Origin: Castor canadensis
Taxonomy: Eukaryota > Chordata > Mammalia > Rodentia > Castoridae
Assembly: GCF_047511655.1 (NCBI RefSeq)
Contig: NC_133390.1
Span: 163,468,583 to 163,532,582 of the forward strand
Reading direction: 5' to 3'
Length of the DNA stretch: 64,000 nt
Below, one piece after another: positions 33,350-43,470 of the stretch. The stretch's first letter is position 1, and each line of letters starts with the position of its first letter. Under the pieces are notes generated by a model that was given only the letters and a program-made list of their open reading frames with translations, made no database searches and was not told the origin of the DNA. Made by a program: the position numbers and the translations under genes.

Positions 33350-33655
33350 TTTGTGGAACTGGGATTTAAACTCAGGACTTTATGCTTGCAAAGCAGACAC
33401 TCTACCACTTGAACCACACCTCCAGTCCATTTTGCTCTAGTTATTTTGGAGATGGGGTCTCATGTACTATTTGCCTAAACTGGCCTCAATCTGTGGATCT
33501 CCCAATCTCAGTATCTTAAATAGAATCACAGGTGTGGGCCACCGGTGACCAGGAAAGTACTACTTTTTTTTTGCGGGGGGGCAGTGCTGGGGTTTGAATA
33601 CAGGGCCTTACACTTACTAAACAGGCACTGTACAACATGAGCCATGCCTCCAGCC
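33350..33655 (-). repeat. SINE block ID-B1-ID bounded by a 16-bp TSD
   Basis: In plus orientation: ID-like antisense (33350-33430, 'aactcaggactttatgcttg', 'accacttgaaccacacctcc'), B1-like antisense (33430-33552, 'gagatggggtctcatgtact', 'tagaatcacaggtgtgggcc') and a second ID-like antisense with its T tail (33565-33655, 'cagtgctggggtttgaatac'). Copies tcactctccacaattt (33334-33349) and ttactctctacaattt (33656-33671) flank the whole, differing by two transitions. Confidence 0.8.
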
Positions 33656-33671
33656 TTACTCTCTACAATTT

Positions 33672-34219
33672 GAGTATAAGCCCTTCCAGGAAAGAGACAG
33701 TGTTAAACTCCCGACTCCCAAAGACTATTGCACATGCTCCCCAAATGGGTATGGGCTGCATAGATTTTCCTCCAGGGATCTCAGAACAGCAATCAGTTGA
33801 GCTCAGATCAGAATCCAATAGGAGCAACAAGGCTCTGGCCATTAATGAGAGAGAAGAAAGCCCAAACTCTTACCCCCATTGGAATCACAAGACAGGTGCC
33901 ATCACTTCCAGCATCCAGATGACTGACATTTGTCACCCAAATGAAAGACATTGTTCATAGTGATGGGCTTTGTGCTACCTTTGCCAAGCGAAGACTATGA
34001 GGGTTCAAGTAATCCCTCAGAAAGTCTCATTCATCTTCTTCTGGGCCAAACTCCTACAAGAACCATCAATCCCAAGTCAAATGTGCCATCAAGAAAGTCA
34101 ACAAGTTTCCCAAACTTACCTTCTTTGGTCTATTCCCACACCTAGCTGTTACCTCTGTCCTTTCCTCACCATGTTTAGTTCTTCTAATCTGTCCCCTGAG
34201 GACTGATATCACACAAATC
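33672..34219. other. Unassigned sequence
   Basis: A 107-codon frame (33637-33960) starts inside the SINE and has no motif. Two overlapping frames at 33951-34206 also lack any. Confidence 0.3.
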
Positions 34220-34440
34220 TGATCATTCCACCTTTCTTCTTAAAACACATTTGTGGTTTCCCTTGCTTTCTAGGTAAAGCCCAAACTCCTTAACCACACA
34301 TGGTTCCTTCTGATGTGACTTCTGACAACTTTTCCATCCATACACCCTAAGTCCCAGACTTAGACACTTTCTACCTACTGCCCAAACATCCCAGGCCCAC
34401 AATCTTATCACTTAGGACCAGAAGGGAGTATCACTTAGCT
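34220..34440 (+). mobile_element. L2 ORF2 3' fragment
   Basis: 'tgatcattccacctttcttc', 'ctttctaggtaaagcccaaa' and 'ctccttaaccacacatggtt' fit the sense L2 segment upstream of that seen at 4010-4540. Confidence 0.5.
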
Positions 34441-34479
34441 CTTTTCTTAAAAGATCTAGTTCATATTTAAAAGAAAAAT

Positions 34480-35150
34480 ATATGGGAAGATACTAAGATG
34501 TGTCAGTGCTCAAGGGAACACAAAATAAAATGGGGCACTATTTTCCACTTGCAAATTGGCAAAAAAAAAAAAACTTTTAAAGATTAATAGTACCTAATGA
34601 TTAGGGAGGGAAAGAGTTTAATCTATTACTCTGTTGGCAAAAGCATAAGTAGTCGTGACACACCAACATTAAAAAGGTAGATGTGTTTTGACCCAGCCAT
34701 CAAACCTCTAAAATTCTTTCTCATCCAAGTAGCTGAACAAATATATACATAAGACATGTTTACTCCAGCCTTATTTGTCATAACAGAAATGAGAGACAAT
34801 TTAAATTCCCCCCTTAAAAAAACAAATAGAACAGCTAAGACATTTATAGTATTTCAAAAATGGTGAACTCTTTTAAGTTGTTCAAATGAAAAAGGCAGAC
34901 TTGTATGGGCTAACTTGTAAGGATGCACATGCTATATTGTAAAGCAAAAGTTTGGCAAAAACCCAGAAGGTAATAAAAAGAGAAATCTGATACATTATTT
35001 CTGCTCATGGTGGTTCTCCTGGGCAGTGGGAGTGGGAACCATACCAGATAAGAAAGGCTTTCACTTTTTACTTTGTACTTAGCTCTATAATTAGCATATT
35101 ATTCCACAAACATGTATGCTTTGAAATTAAAAGAAGACATTCATAATAGA
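34480..35150 (+). mobile_element. Ancient L1 (L1M-type) ORF2 3' end and tail
   Basis: 'ttgacccagccatcaaacct', 'gtttactccagccttatttg', 'tggttctcctgggcagtggg', 'gctttcactttttactttgt' and 'caaacatgtatgctttgaaa' are consecutive landmarks of old L1 3' ends. Confidence 0.6.
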
Positions 35151-35699
35151 AAATAATTCATAAAAATCTCTAAGTGACTCCAAGGTAAAGAGTTAGCAGG
35201 TACAATTGCTGCTGATACTTCAAGAATCAAGCCTCAAAGAACCTAGGAGACTTTTCCCCAAGATCTGAAAGAAGGTAGTACAAGAGGGGTTGGGGAGAAG
35301 CTGAGAGAAGAAGGCCATTTGAACTAGACCTCAAGCTCAAAGAAGCCTGTACAATAGACCCTTCCAGAGTCGTGTTTGTGCATGGAAACAGCAGGAAAAC
35401 AATGTCACAAGAACTGAGATCAAAATGTGTAACAGTATGTGGGTCTCTATCAGAATCACTCAGAACCACTGATCTCCTAGTACTTTTCATCTGGCCCTTG
35501 CTTATAGCATCAGCTCTGTACTTAGGGCCCTGCCAGAGCCAAGCCTTGCTGTGTGACTTGTTGGGAGCTTTCAACAGAAACAAGTGTAGGATAAACATAC
35601 CAGGAGAGAAGTAATATCCAGGAAAGATGCATGGGTCTATGATATTCCCCATGCATCTGTACTTCAAACTTCTCCTTAGTTCCACCCTTAATTCTCATG
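35151..35699. other. Unassigned sequence
   Basis: A 152-codon minus frame (35227-35685) and an opposing 80-codon plus frame (35372-35614) share the same bases. Neither shows a family motif, so I call no gene. Confidence 0.3.
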
Positions 35700-35880
35700 C
35701 CTGTATCCTGGGAAGGGAGAGGGAGGAATGAGAATGAATGACATGCTGGTCACATTCTTTGTCTTGATCTAGGTGCTAGTCCCATGGATGTGTTCAATTC
35801 AAGAAAATCTAGTAGCTGCTGTACACATAGGATATGTGAACATGTCTACTATACCCAATACAATTATTAATGAAACAAAA
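35700..35880 (+). mobile_element. Ancient L1 3' tail-like fragment
   Basis: 'gacatgctggtcacattctt', 'tgtcttgatctaggtgctag' and 'tcccatggatgtgttcaatt' match the 'gggtgctggttacatgggtgtgttc' style L1 3' end. Confidence 0.45.
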
Positions 35881-36364
35881 GTATAAAGATATATGTTATT
35901 TTTTTAAAACCTACTAAGGACCAGAGGGGAATATTATTTGGAACCTATGGAAACAAAAGGGGAGGAAATCTATTGTTCGCTTCAGCATCTTAGGGGTCCC
36001 ACATCTATCTGAGCATCAGAGGAGGCTGCAGTGATGTTGACGCCCATAAGCCATGTTTATAAATACCAGGTAGTTCCATAAGTAATGTAACTATAGACAC
36101 AGACTTTTATATTGGGAATTTTTTCCATATACTTGATGCTAGCAAAAAGTATTTGAAAGGATGCACACCAAGCTAAATACCATGGTTACCCTGGGTGAGT
36201 CATCTTTCCTTTACAGTTCATTTATTTCATCACTTGGTTATTTCTACAACAACCATATTTTTAAATTACTTTATAATTTTTTAAAGGTCTTTCATCTTCT
36301 TGCTTTTGAAAAACCTCCCATATCCTTGAAGATACACAATTTTCCCTGTGACAATTTCTCTGAC
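35881..36364. other. Unassigned sequence
   Basis: A 91-codon frame at 36161-36436 is AT-rich and motif-free. Confidence 0.3.
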
Positions 36365-36545
36365 TTAGTACAGACTTTCTCAAATGTTATCCTCCCACCC
36401 CAGGCCCCTTGGCCCCAGAATCAACTAGGGAGATAGGTAAATATGTAGATTCTTGGCCCTCTTCCCAGCCTTGCTAAAGTAGAATATCTGGGATCTGTGA
36501 GTCTATATTGTAAGATGATTCTGCTCATTGTAGTTTGATGATCTT
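36365..36545 (+). mobile_element. MER5A-like hAT-Charlie MITE
   Basis: 'agactttctcaaatgttatc', 'cccagaatcaactagggaga' and 'ttgtaagatgattctgctca' follow MER5A order. The terminal repeats are degraded. Confidence 0.5.
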
Positions 36546-36559
36546 TGGGTTCAATGGCA

Positions 36560-36760
36560 AATTTCTCTCTTTTCTAGGTCCCCTGACCTCCTTGTTCCAT
36601 TCATTCTATATCAGGATGATCTTGTGTCTCTCTGCTCCACTAGAGTGTGAGGAGCTTGAGACCAGTGACTATCAAGTTGCACACAGCACTCACAACATGA
36701 GGTGACCATAAAAAGATGCTCAATGAGTGAATGCATGAATGACTGAATCTCAATTATCAC
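36560..36760 (+). repeat. L2 3' end
   Basis: 'cactagagtgtgaggagctt', 'gcacacagcactcacaacat', then 'atgctcaatgagtgaatgca' and 'tgaatgactgaa', the sense L2 3' terminus. Confidence 0.65.
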
Positions 36761-36994
36761 ACAATTATTGGGTTCCCAAGAAGAGACTTATATGGTGAGC
36801 CCAGTGCAGACCCACAGCTGAATCTGTAATGTTTTTGTCATTCTGAGGAACTCCAGCCTATGATCCCAGGTGGCCCAGGGTAGACATGAGCCAGGCTTGG
36901 CCAGACAATGGGGAAAACCCATAAAGCCAGTGGAACAGCAGGAGGAGGAATGACCCAACAATCCAGAGCATGGAGTTTGGTTTCCATGAGTCAT

Positions 36995-37025
36995 TTGAGG
37001 TGAATGGATATTCCATTCACCTCAA
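36995..37025. other. Perfect 14-bp inverted repeat with 3-nt loop
   Basis: Arms ttgaggtgaatgga (36995-37008) and tccattcacctcaa (37012-37025) flank tat. It is perfect over 28 paired bases and not part of any repeat that I recognise. Confidence 0.9.
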
Positions 37026-37194
37026 TACAAAAAAATCATTGAATAATGAAAAAATCATAATGGTTATAGAAACATTATATATGTTTTATTTATGCTGTGG
37101 CATAAATCATAAGCTATACAGTTCCCAAAATTAAGGACACCTAAAGCTCAAAGGTTCAAAATCTCCAAACCACATGAAAACAGCCTACACTGTG

Positions 37195-37335
37195 AGGTCA
37201 GCAACCTGAGTTCAATTCCTTATTCAACTTGTTAACTATGTAGTTAGTTTGGGGTGGTCTCTCCTATGAGCCTCAGTGGCCCCATCTGTCAACTAAGAAA
37301 AACAGTAACCTAACTAAAAGGGTTTGTGTGTTAAG
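37195..37335 (+). repeat. MIR SINE fossil
   Basis: Sense MIR: 'caacctgagttcaattcctt', 'gagcctcagtggccccatct' and 'gtcaactaagaaaaacag'. Confidence 0.6.
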
Positions 37336-37339
37336 TTAG

Positions 37340-37460
37340 GTAATCCATACAACAAATACTCATGAAACCCCTACTGGGTGCCCAGCACTGTTTCAAGTGG
37401 TAGGCTTGCAGTACACAGCACAAGCATAAAATCTGTCCTCCAGAGGGCTAATTCATGAAA
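37340..37460 (-). repeat. L2 3' end
   Basis: Antisense L2: 'caacaaatactcatgaaacc', 'cctactgggtgcccagcact' and 'aatctgtcctccagagggct'. Confidence 0.6.
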
Positions 37461-38089
37461 AGCAGAGTCCTGAGCACAAAGTCATTTGCTCCAGGTGGTC
37501 AAAAGAGACTCTACATACAGGCCTGACCTGACTATCAATTTCTGGGTCTAAGAGTTGAGCAATCCAAAAAGAGGTTGGTAAGAGTCACCCCAGATCTCAG
37601 GCAATGACCAAGAGTATAGTAAATGGCCAGTAAATGGAAGCCTTAAAAATTGCAGCTCCATTCTGCTCAGGTCACTCTAGCAGAACACAGCAACTGTGCC
37701 TCTTAGGGCTCTGAAGCCCAGAGAAACAAGAGTTGTCCAAACAAACTCCATAGGAAGACAGAATAGGACACCAAAATGTGTCTCCAGCCATAAGGCAGGC
37801 TCAGCGGACTCCCCTGGCTCAACTTCTTGGAAATAAGTAGCTCCCTTTTGCCAGAAGAAAACTAACCCAGGGCCCCTGAGGTGTGAGTGGGTCAGAATAT
37901 GTCAGCCGTGGCTTTCCGTGCACCCCAGAGTGTGGGGAAGAAGCCAGGTTTCCTGGAAGTGAGCAAGCCACACGTGTTTACTCCAATGTCCCTGGACTCT
38001 TGAATATGTGTGTATATGTGCCTATGTATCTGTGTGTGTATACATATACTCCTGTGTAGGTTTTAGGGTACATGTACTTAAGGGGGGGT
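37461..38089. other. Unassigned sequence
   Basis: Unique DNA apart from a short TATG/TGTA-rich patch at 38000-38050. Confidence 0.3.
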
Positions 38090-38245
38090 TGTTTTGTTTT
38101 TTAGTTTAGTTTGTTTGTTTTGTTGGTTGGTTGGTTTGGTTTTTTGAGACCTGGTCTTGCTGTGTAGCACAGACTATCCTTGTACTCCCCCTGCCTCGAC
38201 CTTCTGAGTGCTGGGATTACAGGTGTGTACCACTATGCCTGACTC
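38090..38245 (-). repeat. B1-like SINE
   Basis: Antisense B1: a T/G-rich tail remnant, 'ttgagacctggtcttgctgt', 'gcctcgaccttctgagtgct', 'gggattacaggtgtgtacca'. Confidence 0.9.
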
Positions 38246-38306
38246 AACCTCTGTGTGTTTTTGCCTCTGCTGCTGAAGATCTGGCTTCTAAAAGTTTCCA
38301 TTCCTC

Positions 38307-38341
38307 TGTGTGTGTTTGTGTGTGTGTGTGTGTGTGTGTTT
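38307..38341. repeat. (TG)n microsatellite
   Basis: Pure GT tract with one interruption. Confidence 0.9.
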
Positions 38342-38861
38342 TGCACAACTATTTCTGTGTATCTGTGTAAGTATGTTTGGGTTATTGGGCACAACTGAGT
38401 GACAAGCAGGGGTTGGAGGGAGGGGAAGCAGAGGCCATGAAAAAAAAAAGGGCTGAGCCCAGAGAAGGTGAGGTTCAAAGCCTGCCAGGGAAATGGGAAG
38501 CATGTGCTATGCAGAGACTGGAGATTTCCTCTCAGGGTTGTGGTGAGGAACACAGAGTGGCCAGTTGCAGCCTCCAGAAGGGATGTCTGATGGCTTCTCT
38601 GACCTTAGGGAGTAAGGCAGGCTTTGAAGACACATACACACCAGTGACACCTTGGGGATCTTCTGCAGCCCTGCCCAGGGAGCTGGCCCACCAATTCTCA
38701 CACATGACGATTCACAATAAAGAGGGATTGTGAAGCCACCAGCAGCCTCTGCTTAAGGGAATTAAGAGACTCTCAGACAAGAGAGGAAGGAAGGTTGCAC
38801 CCAACGTGGAGGCATGAATAAGGGACCTGGGAAAAGAATAAGCTTATGAGGTACAGCCCCT
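38342..38861. other. Unassigned sequence
   Basis: A 118-codon plus frame (38377-38733) shows no recognised domain. Minus frames opposite it are shadows or chance. Confidence 0.3.
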
Positions 38862-38888
38862 ACACACACACACACACACACACACACA
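38862..38888. repeat. (AC)n microsatellite
   Basis: About 13 AC units. Confidence 0.9.
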
Positions 38889-39043
38889 TATGTCCTTGTC
38901 ATTTCTCCTCAACAAGAAAGCTTTGCAGATGCCATTGCACAATGGCTAATACCCTTCCACAACCCTAGGGAAACAAGCCCAGGCTTGACCAAAAAGAAAC
39001 AGTTATTTACACTTGGGTAGGCAACGGTGGCTGGAGGTTAACG

Positions 39044-39072
39044 CTTAACTGAAGGTTTTTCCTTCAGTTAAG
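39044..39072. other. Perfect 12-bp hairpin with T5 loop
   Basis: Arms cttaactgaagg (39044-39055) and ccttcagttaag (39061-39072) with loop ttttt. It is not part of a recognised repeat. As RNA it would fold as a short stable hairpin on either strand, but the stem is too short for a typical pre-miRNA. Confidence 0.9.
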
Positions 39073-39959
39073 GAAACAAGGCTGAAGTGGACTGCTTCTT
39101 GGGAATGGTAGCATTCAGCTATCAAAGCACAGTGACTGAGCCAACAGTGGTTAGTACAAAGAGGATAGTGAGGCAGGCAAGAACACCCCCAAGAGAATGG
39201 GCAGATCCTGCAGGACTGGGCCCTTTGGGGGTGTGGTTTCCAAGGTTCAGGAAATTAGATCAAAGTGTCCTCTGAGACCTTCCTGAGACTCTGGGGAACA
39301 ACCCACTCCTCCAACACACACACAGAGCTTCCAAAGGAGAAGTCTTCTCTGCCTTTAGTCCCCAGGTTCAAGCATCTACAAATGATACTCAGTTCCAAAA
39401 TATGGACTGTCTGATCCCATCCTGCGATTGTTTATGGGACTACCTATCAGCATCTATTTTTAGTAGCAAAGGCAAGCACAAGGTCTCAAACTTCAAGATG
39501 CATTTGTTAAAAAATATGTATCTGTCCACATGCAAAATAGGGTGCCCAGAAAGTAAGAAGTGAGTGCCAAGACTTTGTCATCTCCACAAGCACACTTACG
39601 CCACACTACTAAGAAGCCAGCTAATATGGACTGAGCCAATCCCTCTGCTGCCACCTCAACCCTCCTAGTACTCTTCTGTCCAACCTACTGGCAAATTGTT
39701 GTAGGGCCCTGGAAGTCTTGTGTGTGTCTGCCTAGGATTCAGAGCTGAAATAGAGTGGAAACTCAAGTCTTGGCCATAATTGGCCCCTAGTTTCTATTAT
39801 CCCAGTATGTGAGCCTTTCCAGGGAACACCTTTAGAGGGAGGCTGAGCTAGAGACATGGTCATTTTACTTTCACTGAATACCAATTACTATCATCAGGGG
39901 AGAGAAAGAAAGAGAGAGAGAGAAGACCGCTGTGCCCTGACACTGAGACCAGCGAAGGG
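39073..39959. other. Unassigned sequence; short (GA)n at 39900-39926
   Basis: No repeat besides the GA/GAAA patch. No gene seen. Confidence 0.35.
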
Positions 39960-40250
39960 TAGTGAGCATGAATTATGTATTACACTAGCAATAGAGATAA
40001 GAGTGGAATGGGGAAAATCATAACCCTATTAATAATGGAAGTGCAGTTTGTAAACTCTCCACCAGGAATAATTTGCATTGCAATATAAACAGGGAGTATA
40101 ACACAGAGCAGCCGGCAATAGTGCTTCGGTAAAATGTAAAAGCTACCATTTCAAACATTAAAAGTCATGATTAAATTATAAGAATTTGTTCAGCAGGATG
40201 TACAAGGAGAGGGCATGTGCTCCAGCTCTATCTGAGCATAGGGCCAGCCC
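39960..40250. promoter_or_regulatory. Possible conserved non-coding element
   Basis: Repeat-free stretch with an exact POU octamer ATTTGCAT in 'aataatttgcattgcaatat', overlapping a C/EBP-like TTGCAAT and followed by a forkhead-like TAAACA. TAAT cores lie nearby. No alignment was available, so this is a candidate only. Confidence 0.25.
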
Positions 40251-40319
40251 TTCCTCCCTGTGGCTGCCTGGAGCATGAACCAAGAACATGGATCCTTAAG
40301 ATCTTGGTAGTTATTATTA

Positions 40320-40545
40320 GTAGTTATTGTTGTTAAATGTTTACTGTGTGCACCATTTGAAGCATGTTCTGTTTAATAACTCATTTAATTTTGAAGCAAC
40401 CCTATGAGGAGATGCTCTAATACCCCAGCTTATAAATGAGATAACTGAGGTTCACAGAAGCTAAATGGCTTGCCTTAGGCTCACAGATGATCATTGGAGG
40501 TGCTGCAATGCAAACCTGGACAATCTGAATGCTGAGCCCACCTTC
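40320..40545 (-). repeat. MIR SINE fossil, near full length
   Basis: Antisense MIR: 'tttaataactcatttaattt', 'gaagcaaccctatgaggaga', 'aatgagataactgaggttca' and 'cagaagctaaatggcttgcc'. Confidence 0.8.
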
Positions 40546-40789
40546 CTGAATACTCTGCTCTTCTGCCTCTTAGGTAACTACTCAAGTGCCCTTTCATATG
40601 TCTCTCAAAAGGGTGACAAATGGAAAACTGAAGTCATTCTTTTAAAATAATTTGACACACATAAGGAACTTGATCAAACTTTGATTGAACAGTCATTTTC
40701 CTCTGTGTATAAGACTCTCTTCCAGAAAAAATCTTCTTATGTCTGATAGCTATTGAAATATAATCATTATTATTAAGTGTTTAGATATA
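40546..40789. other. Unassigned sequence
   Basis: A 61-codon open frame is of chance length. Confidence 0.3.
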
Positions 40790-41130
40790 AAAGCTTAGAC
40801 TAAAAAGACAGCTTTTATTACCACATTACCAGAGAAAAAAATGGAAATAACACAAATAGTAAACCTCATCAAATAGTTAAACAAACAATGGTGAACTGTT
40901 ACACACCCAAAAGGAGAGTAATTGATTTTTTTAATTGTAATGACATGAAAAATGCACTTATTAAAGGAAATAAACAAGATATAGAAGGATAGCTTCAGTA
41001 TGAACTTTCCTGAGTAAAACAGTGTGTAGAAGGTTAAGAATGCTCCTGTCTGTGTGTCAAAAGTATGGGTGTTTCCGTTTCTATTTCCTTCATTTTGCAA
41101 GCATGTGTTATTTTTATAACTGAAATCTTA
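40790..41130 (+). mobile_element. Probable ancient L1 ORF2 3' end
   Basis: 'catcaaatagttaaacaaac', 'gtgtgtcaaaagtatgggtg' and 'tttgcaagcatgtgttattt' fit an old L1 3' end. The opposing minus frame at 40795-41100 is a shadow. Confidence 0.4.
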
Positions 41131-42789
41131 CATAGGTAGATGCAGATACATTGGTTGATTGATTGATTGACTATGCATTGATTCTGGTACTGAATAGAGG
41201 TAAGTTTTAAGGCACCCTTACCATTTCAATTGTAGATGCCAAACAGAAGGATAGCAGCCTTCCTTGATCCCAGCTTGTCATCCCTATCCTCAAAGACTTG
41301 ACTCCTACCATCCCAGGAGTATCCCTCACTGTCTGTCAGCACATATCTCACTAAGCTATCTGCTCAGATTTCCTGGACCACAGGACTGGAACACTCTTCC
41401 ACACAAGGTGAATAATTCCCCCACATATATATACTTTTCTCTCTTATGTCTACAAGCATTGGCCAGTGAGGAATTGCCTGCAACCATTTTCCCGCAGAGG
41501 TAGAACCTGGCATGCTTATTCCCAGATGAGTATAGAGTTTTCCAGAAGTTGGAGCCAAGTGTGCCTCCTTCATGAGGAAGCTAAAAAGGCACAGGTTGAA
41601 GAGAAAGCTCTCTGCACTACAGCTGCTTCAGCCACAAAGTGAGAGCATCTGACTGGAGCATGCTGAAGCTCCTTTCATACCCTAAGACTATAAACATAAG
41701 CTCTCATGAACTTGAGATAAATCTACATGTGAAATGTTTTAATGCAAGTGTAAAGCATTTGAGTGTGTGACAATGTTGAGGCACAGCTGCTTTGCCAGTT
41801 CAGTGACTGGATGCACAAATAGCAAGGAAAGATGGGCTGGAGCAAGATAGTCCACCAATGTGAGAATGTGGTGAGCCTTGGGCAGATGTCTGGGCTCCTG
41901 GCCTCCCTGATTAGCCAATGTTGTCATCTAGATTGAACTCGGCTGGACTTTGTCACTGCTGGCTACTGCCCATTATTGACCTATGAGAGCCTTTAGGAAG
42001 GAGCTCTAGCAACAGACAGGTCAGGTCTCCTGGTAAATGACTGAAACAAGGAAGGTAGCCAGAATCTCCAAGAGTTGAGTGACATCCAAGAAACAGAATG
42101 TCACAGTATTGGGCACCTAGAAGCCCAGAACTGCCAGGAGGCTCAAAGGCTCTGAGCCCAAGATGAGGAGGGGCTGGCAGCCACCTGCACTCCCCTCTAT
42201 CCTCAGCACATTATTGACATTCCAGAGAGGAGAGGCAGAGAATTAATTTCATGCTGACTTCCTCCTCCCACACCCAGACCTCTCCCCTGTCCACACAATC
42301 CCCAGTCAAGTCCAAATGAAAGTCTGAGACTTACAGGAAGAAAAATGGTGACAATTAGGAAAGTGTTTCAGAGGCCCTCACATTCCATTCCTCCATCCAT
42401 TCCTCCCACATGAGGCTATACCCAAATGCAGGGCACTGTAGCAGGAAGTGTGTACTCTGTAAACATCTGCTGGTTCTGAATCATATGAGTGTCCTCTTAG
42501 CTGTGCTTCCCTGAGCCCTGACTTGCTGAAAGAATTTCTTTCCTTCTATTCATTACTCTTACCTCTTATGAACTCACTCCATCTGTTTTATCCTGTTGGT
42601 CAAATCTAAAATGATTGTAAGAAAAATTAGAGCAGATGTTAAATTTTTTTCTCATTATATAACCTTAGTTGTTCAAATAGCTACCTTTAGTGGTTAGCCT
42701 TAGAGGGATAAAAGTATAAAGTTTAATACCTGGATGAAAGGGAAGAAAAAATGATAAAGAGTTGTACAGAAAGTGCAAAGGGAAGAGAA
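41131..42789. other. Unassigned sequence
   Basis: About 1.65 kb. A short TTGA run lies at 41150-41170. The 41255-41560 stretch ('gactggaacactcttccaca') may be diverged L2. Open frames are short and motif-free. Confidence 0.3.
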
Positions 42790-42935
42790 AACATTTACCA
42801 TGCATTTATTATTTTCCAAGCACTTATTTGTATATATTAATTCATTTATCCACAATTGTAACCTCATAAAGTACTATTCACCTATGTGACAAATGAGGAA
42901 ACTGAGAATCAGGGAATTGACATTGCTTGCCAAAT
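42790..42935 (-). repeat. MIR SINE fossil
   Basis: Antisense MIR: 'attaattcatttatccacaa', 'gacaaatgaggaaactgaga' and 'attgacattgcttgccaaat'. Confidence 0.7.
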
Positions 42936-42989
42936 GTAGTAGGTTTCCTTCTACCTACTTGGAGATGAATGAGCTGGATTGGTCTAGAG

Positions 42990-43145
42990 TCTTGCTACTC
43001 AAAGTATGGTCCATGGACCAGCATTGGCATCATCTGGAAGATTACTAGAAGTGTAGACTCTCAGGTCCCACCCCTAAACCCACTGAATCTGCATTTTAAC
43101 AAAACCCTTAGATGATTTGTGTGTACAATATAGTTTGAGAGGCTC
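42990..43145 (+). mobile_element. MER5A hAT-Charlie MITE
   Basis: 'tgctactcaaagtatggtcc', 'atggaccagcattggcatca', 'gtcccacccctaaacccact', 'ctgcattttaacaaaaccct' and 'tagtttgagaggctct' give both ends of MER5A in order. Confidence 0.8.
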
Positions 43146-43149
43146 TAAT

Positions 43150-43315
43150 ATAAAGCAGGGATTATCTTCAGAGTGCATTGGTATCACCTGGAAGTGGTAC
43201 CATGCTAGAGTTTCTGAAACTTTACGCCTGGAGTGGGGTCCACTTCAAGCAAGTTACTAGCTCCTGCTGCCAATCCAAGGACCACACTTTGAGTCTCTGA
43301 TTTACAGCCAGCCTT
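43150..43315 (+). mobile_element. Second MER5-like MITE, direct orientation
   Basis: 'gagtgcattggtatcacctg', 'ctagagtttctgaaacttta' and 'aaggaccacactttgagtct' repeat the MER5 layout immediately after the first copy, but more diverged. Confidence 0.5.
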
Positions 43316-43339
43316 AGGAGCTTGAACCATTCCTGTTTT

Positions 43340-43470
43340 CTTCCTTGTATTTAATGGACATTTGTTGAGGTCCTGCTATGCACCTCTTGGCACCACTGAT
43401 GAGCCATTGTTGATACAAACATAAGAGAGAATCGCAGCACTCATTCCTGTGGGGTGGGAACATATATGAT
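43340..43470 (-). repeat. L2-like 3' end
   Basis: 'ggacatttgttgaggtcctg', 'ctatgcacctcttggcacca' and 'cgcagcactcattcctgtgg' fit an antisense L2 end. Confidence 0.45.

Noticed and set aside
35227..35685. 152-codon minus frame
   Set aside because: No motif, overlapped by an opposing open frame, and no exon or retrocopy features such as a poly(A) or TSD.
39044..39072. Hairpin considered as a microRNA precursor or bacterial-type terminator
   Set aside because: A 12-bp stem is too short for a pre-miRNA, and intrinsic terminators do not apply in this host.
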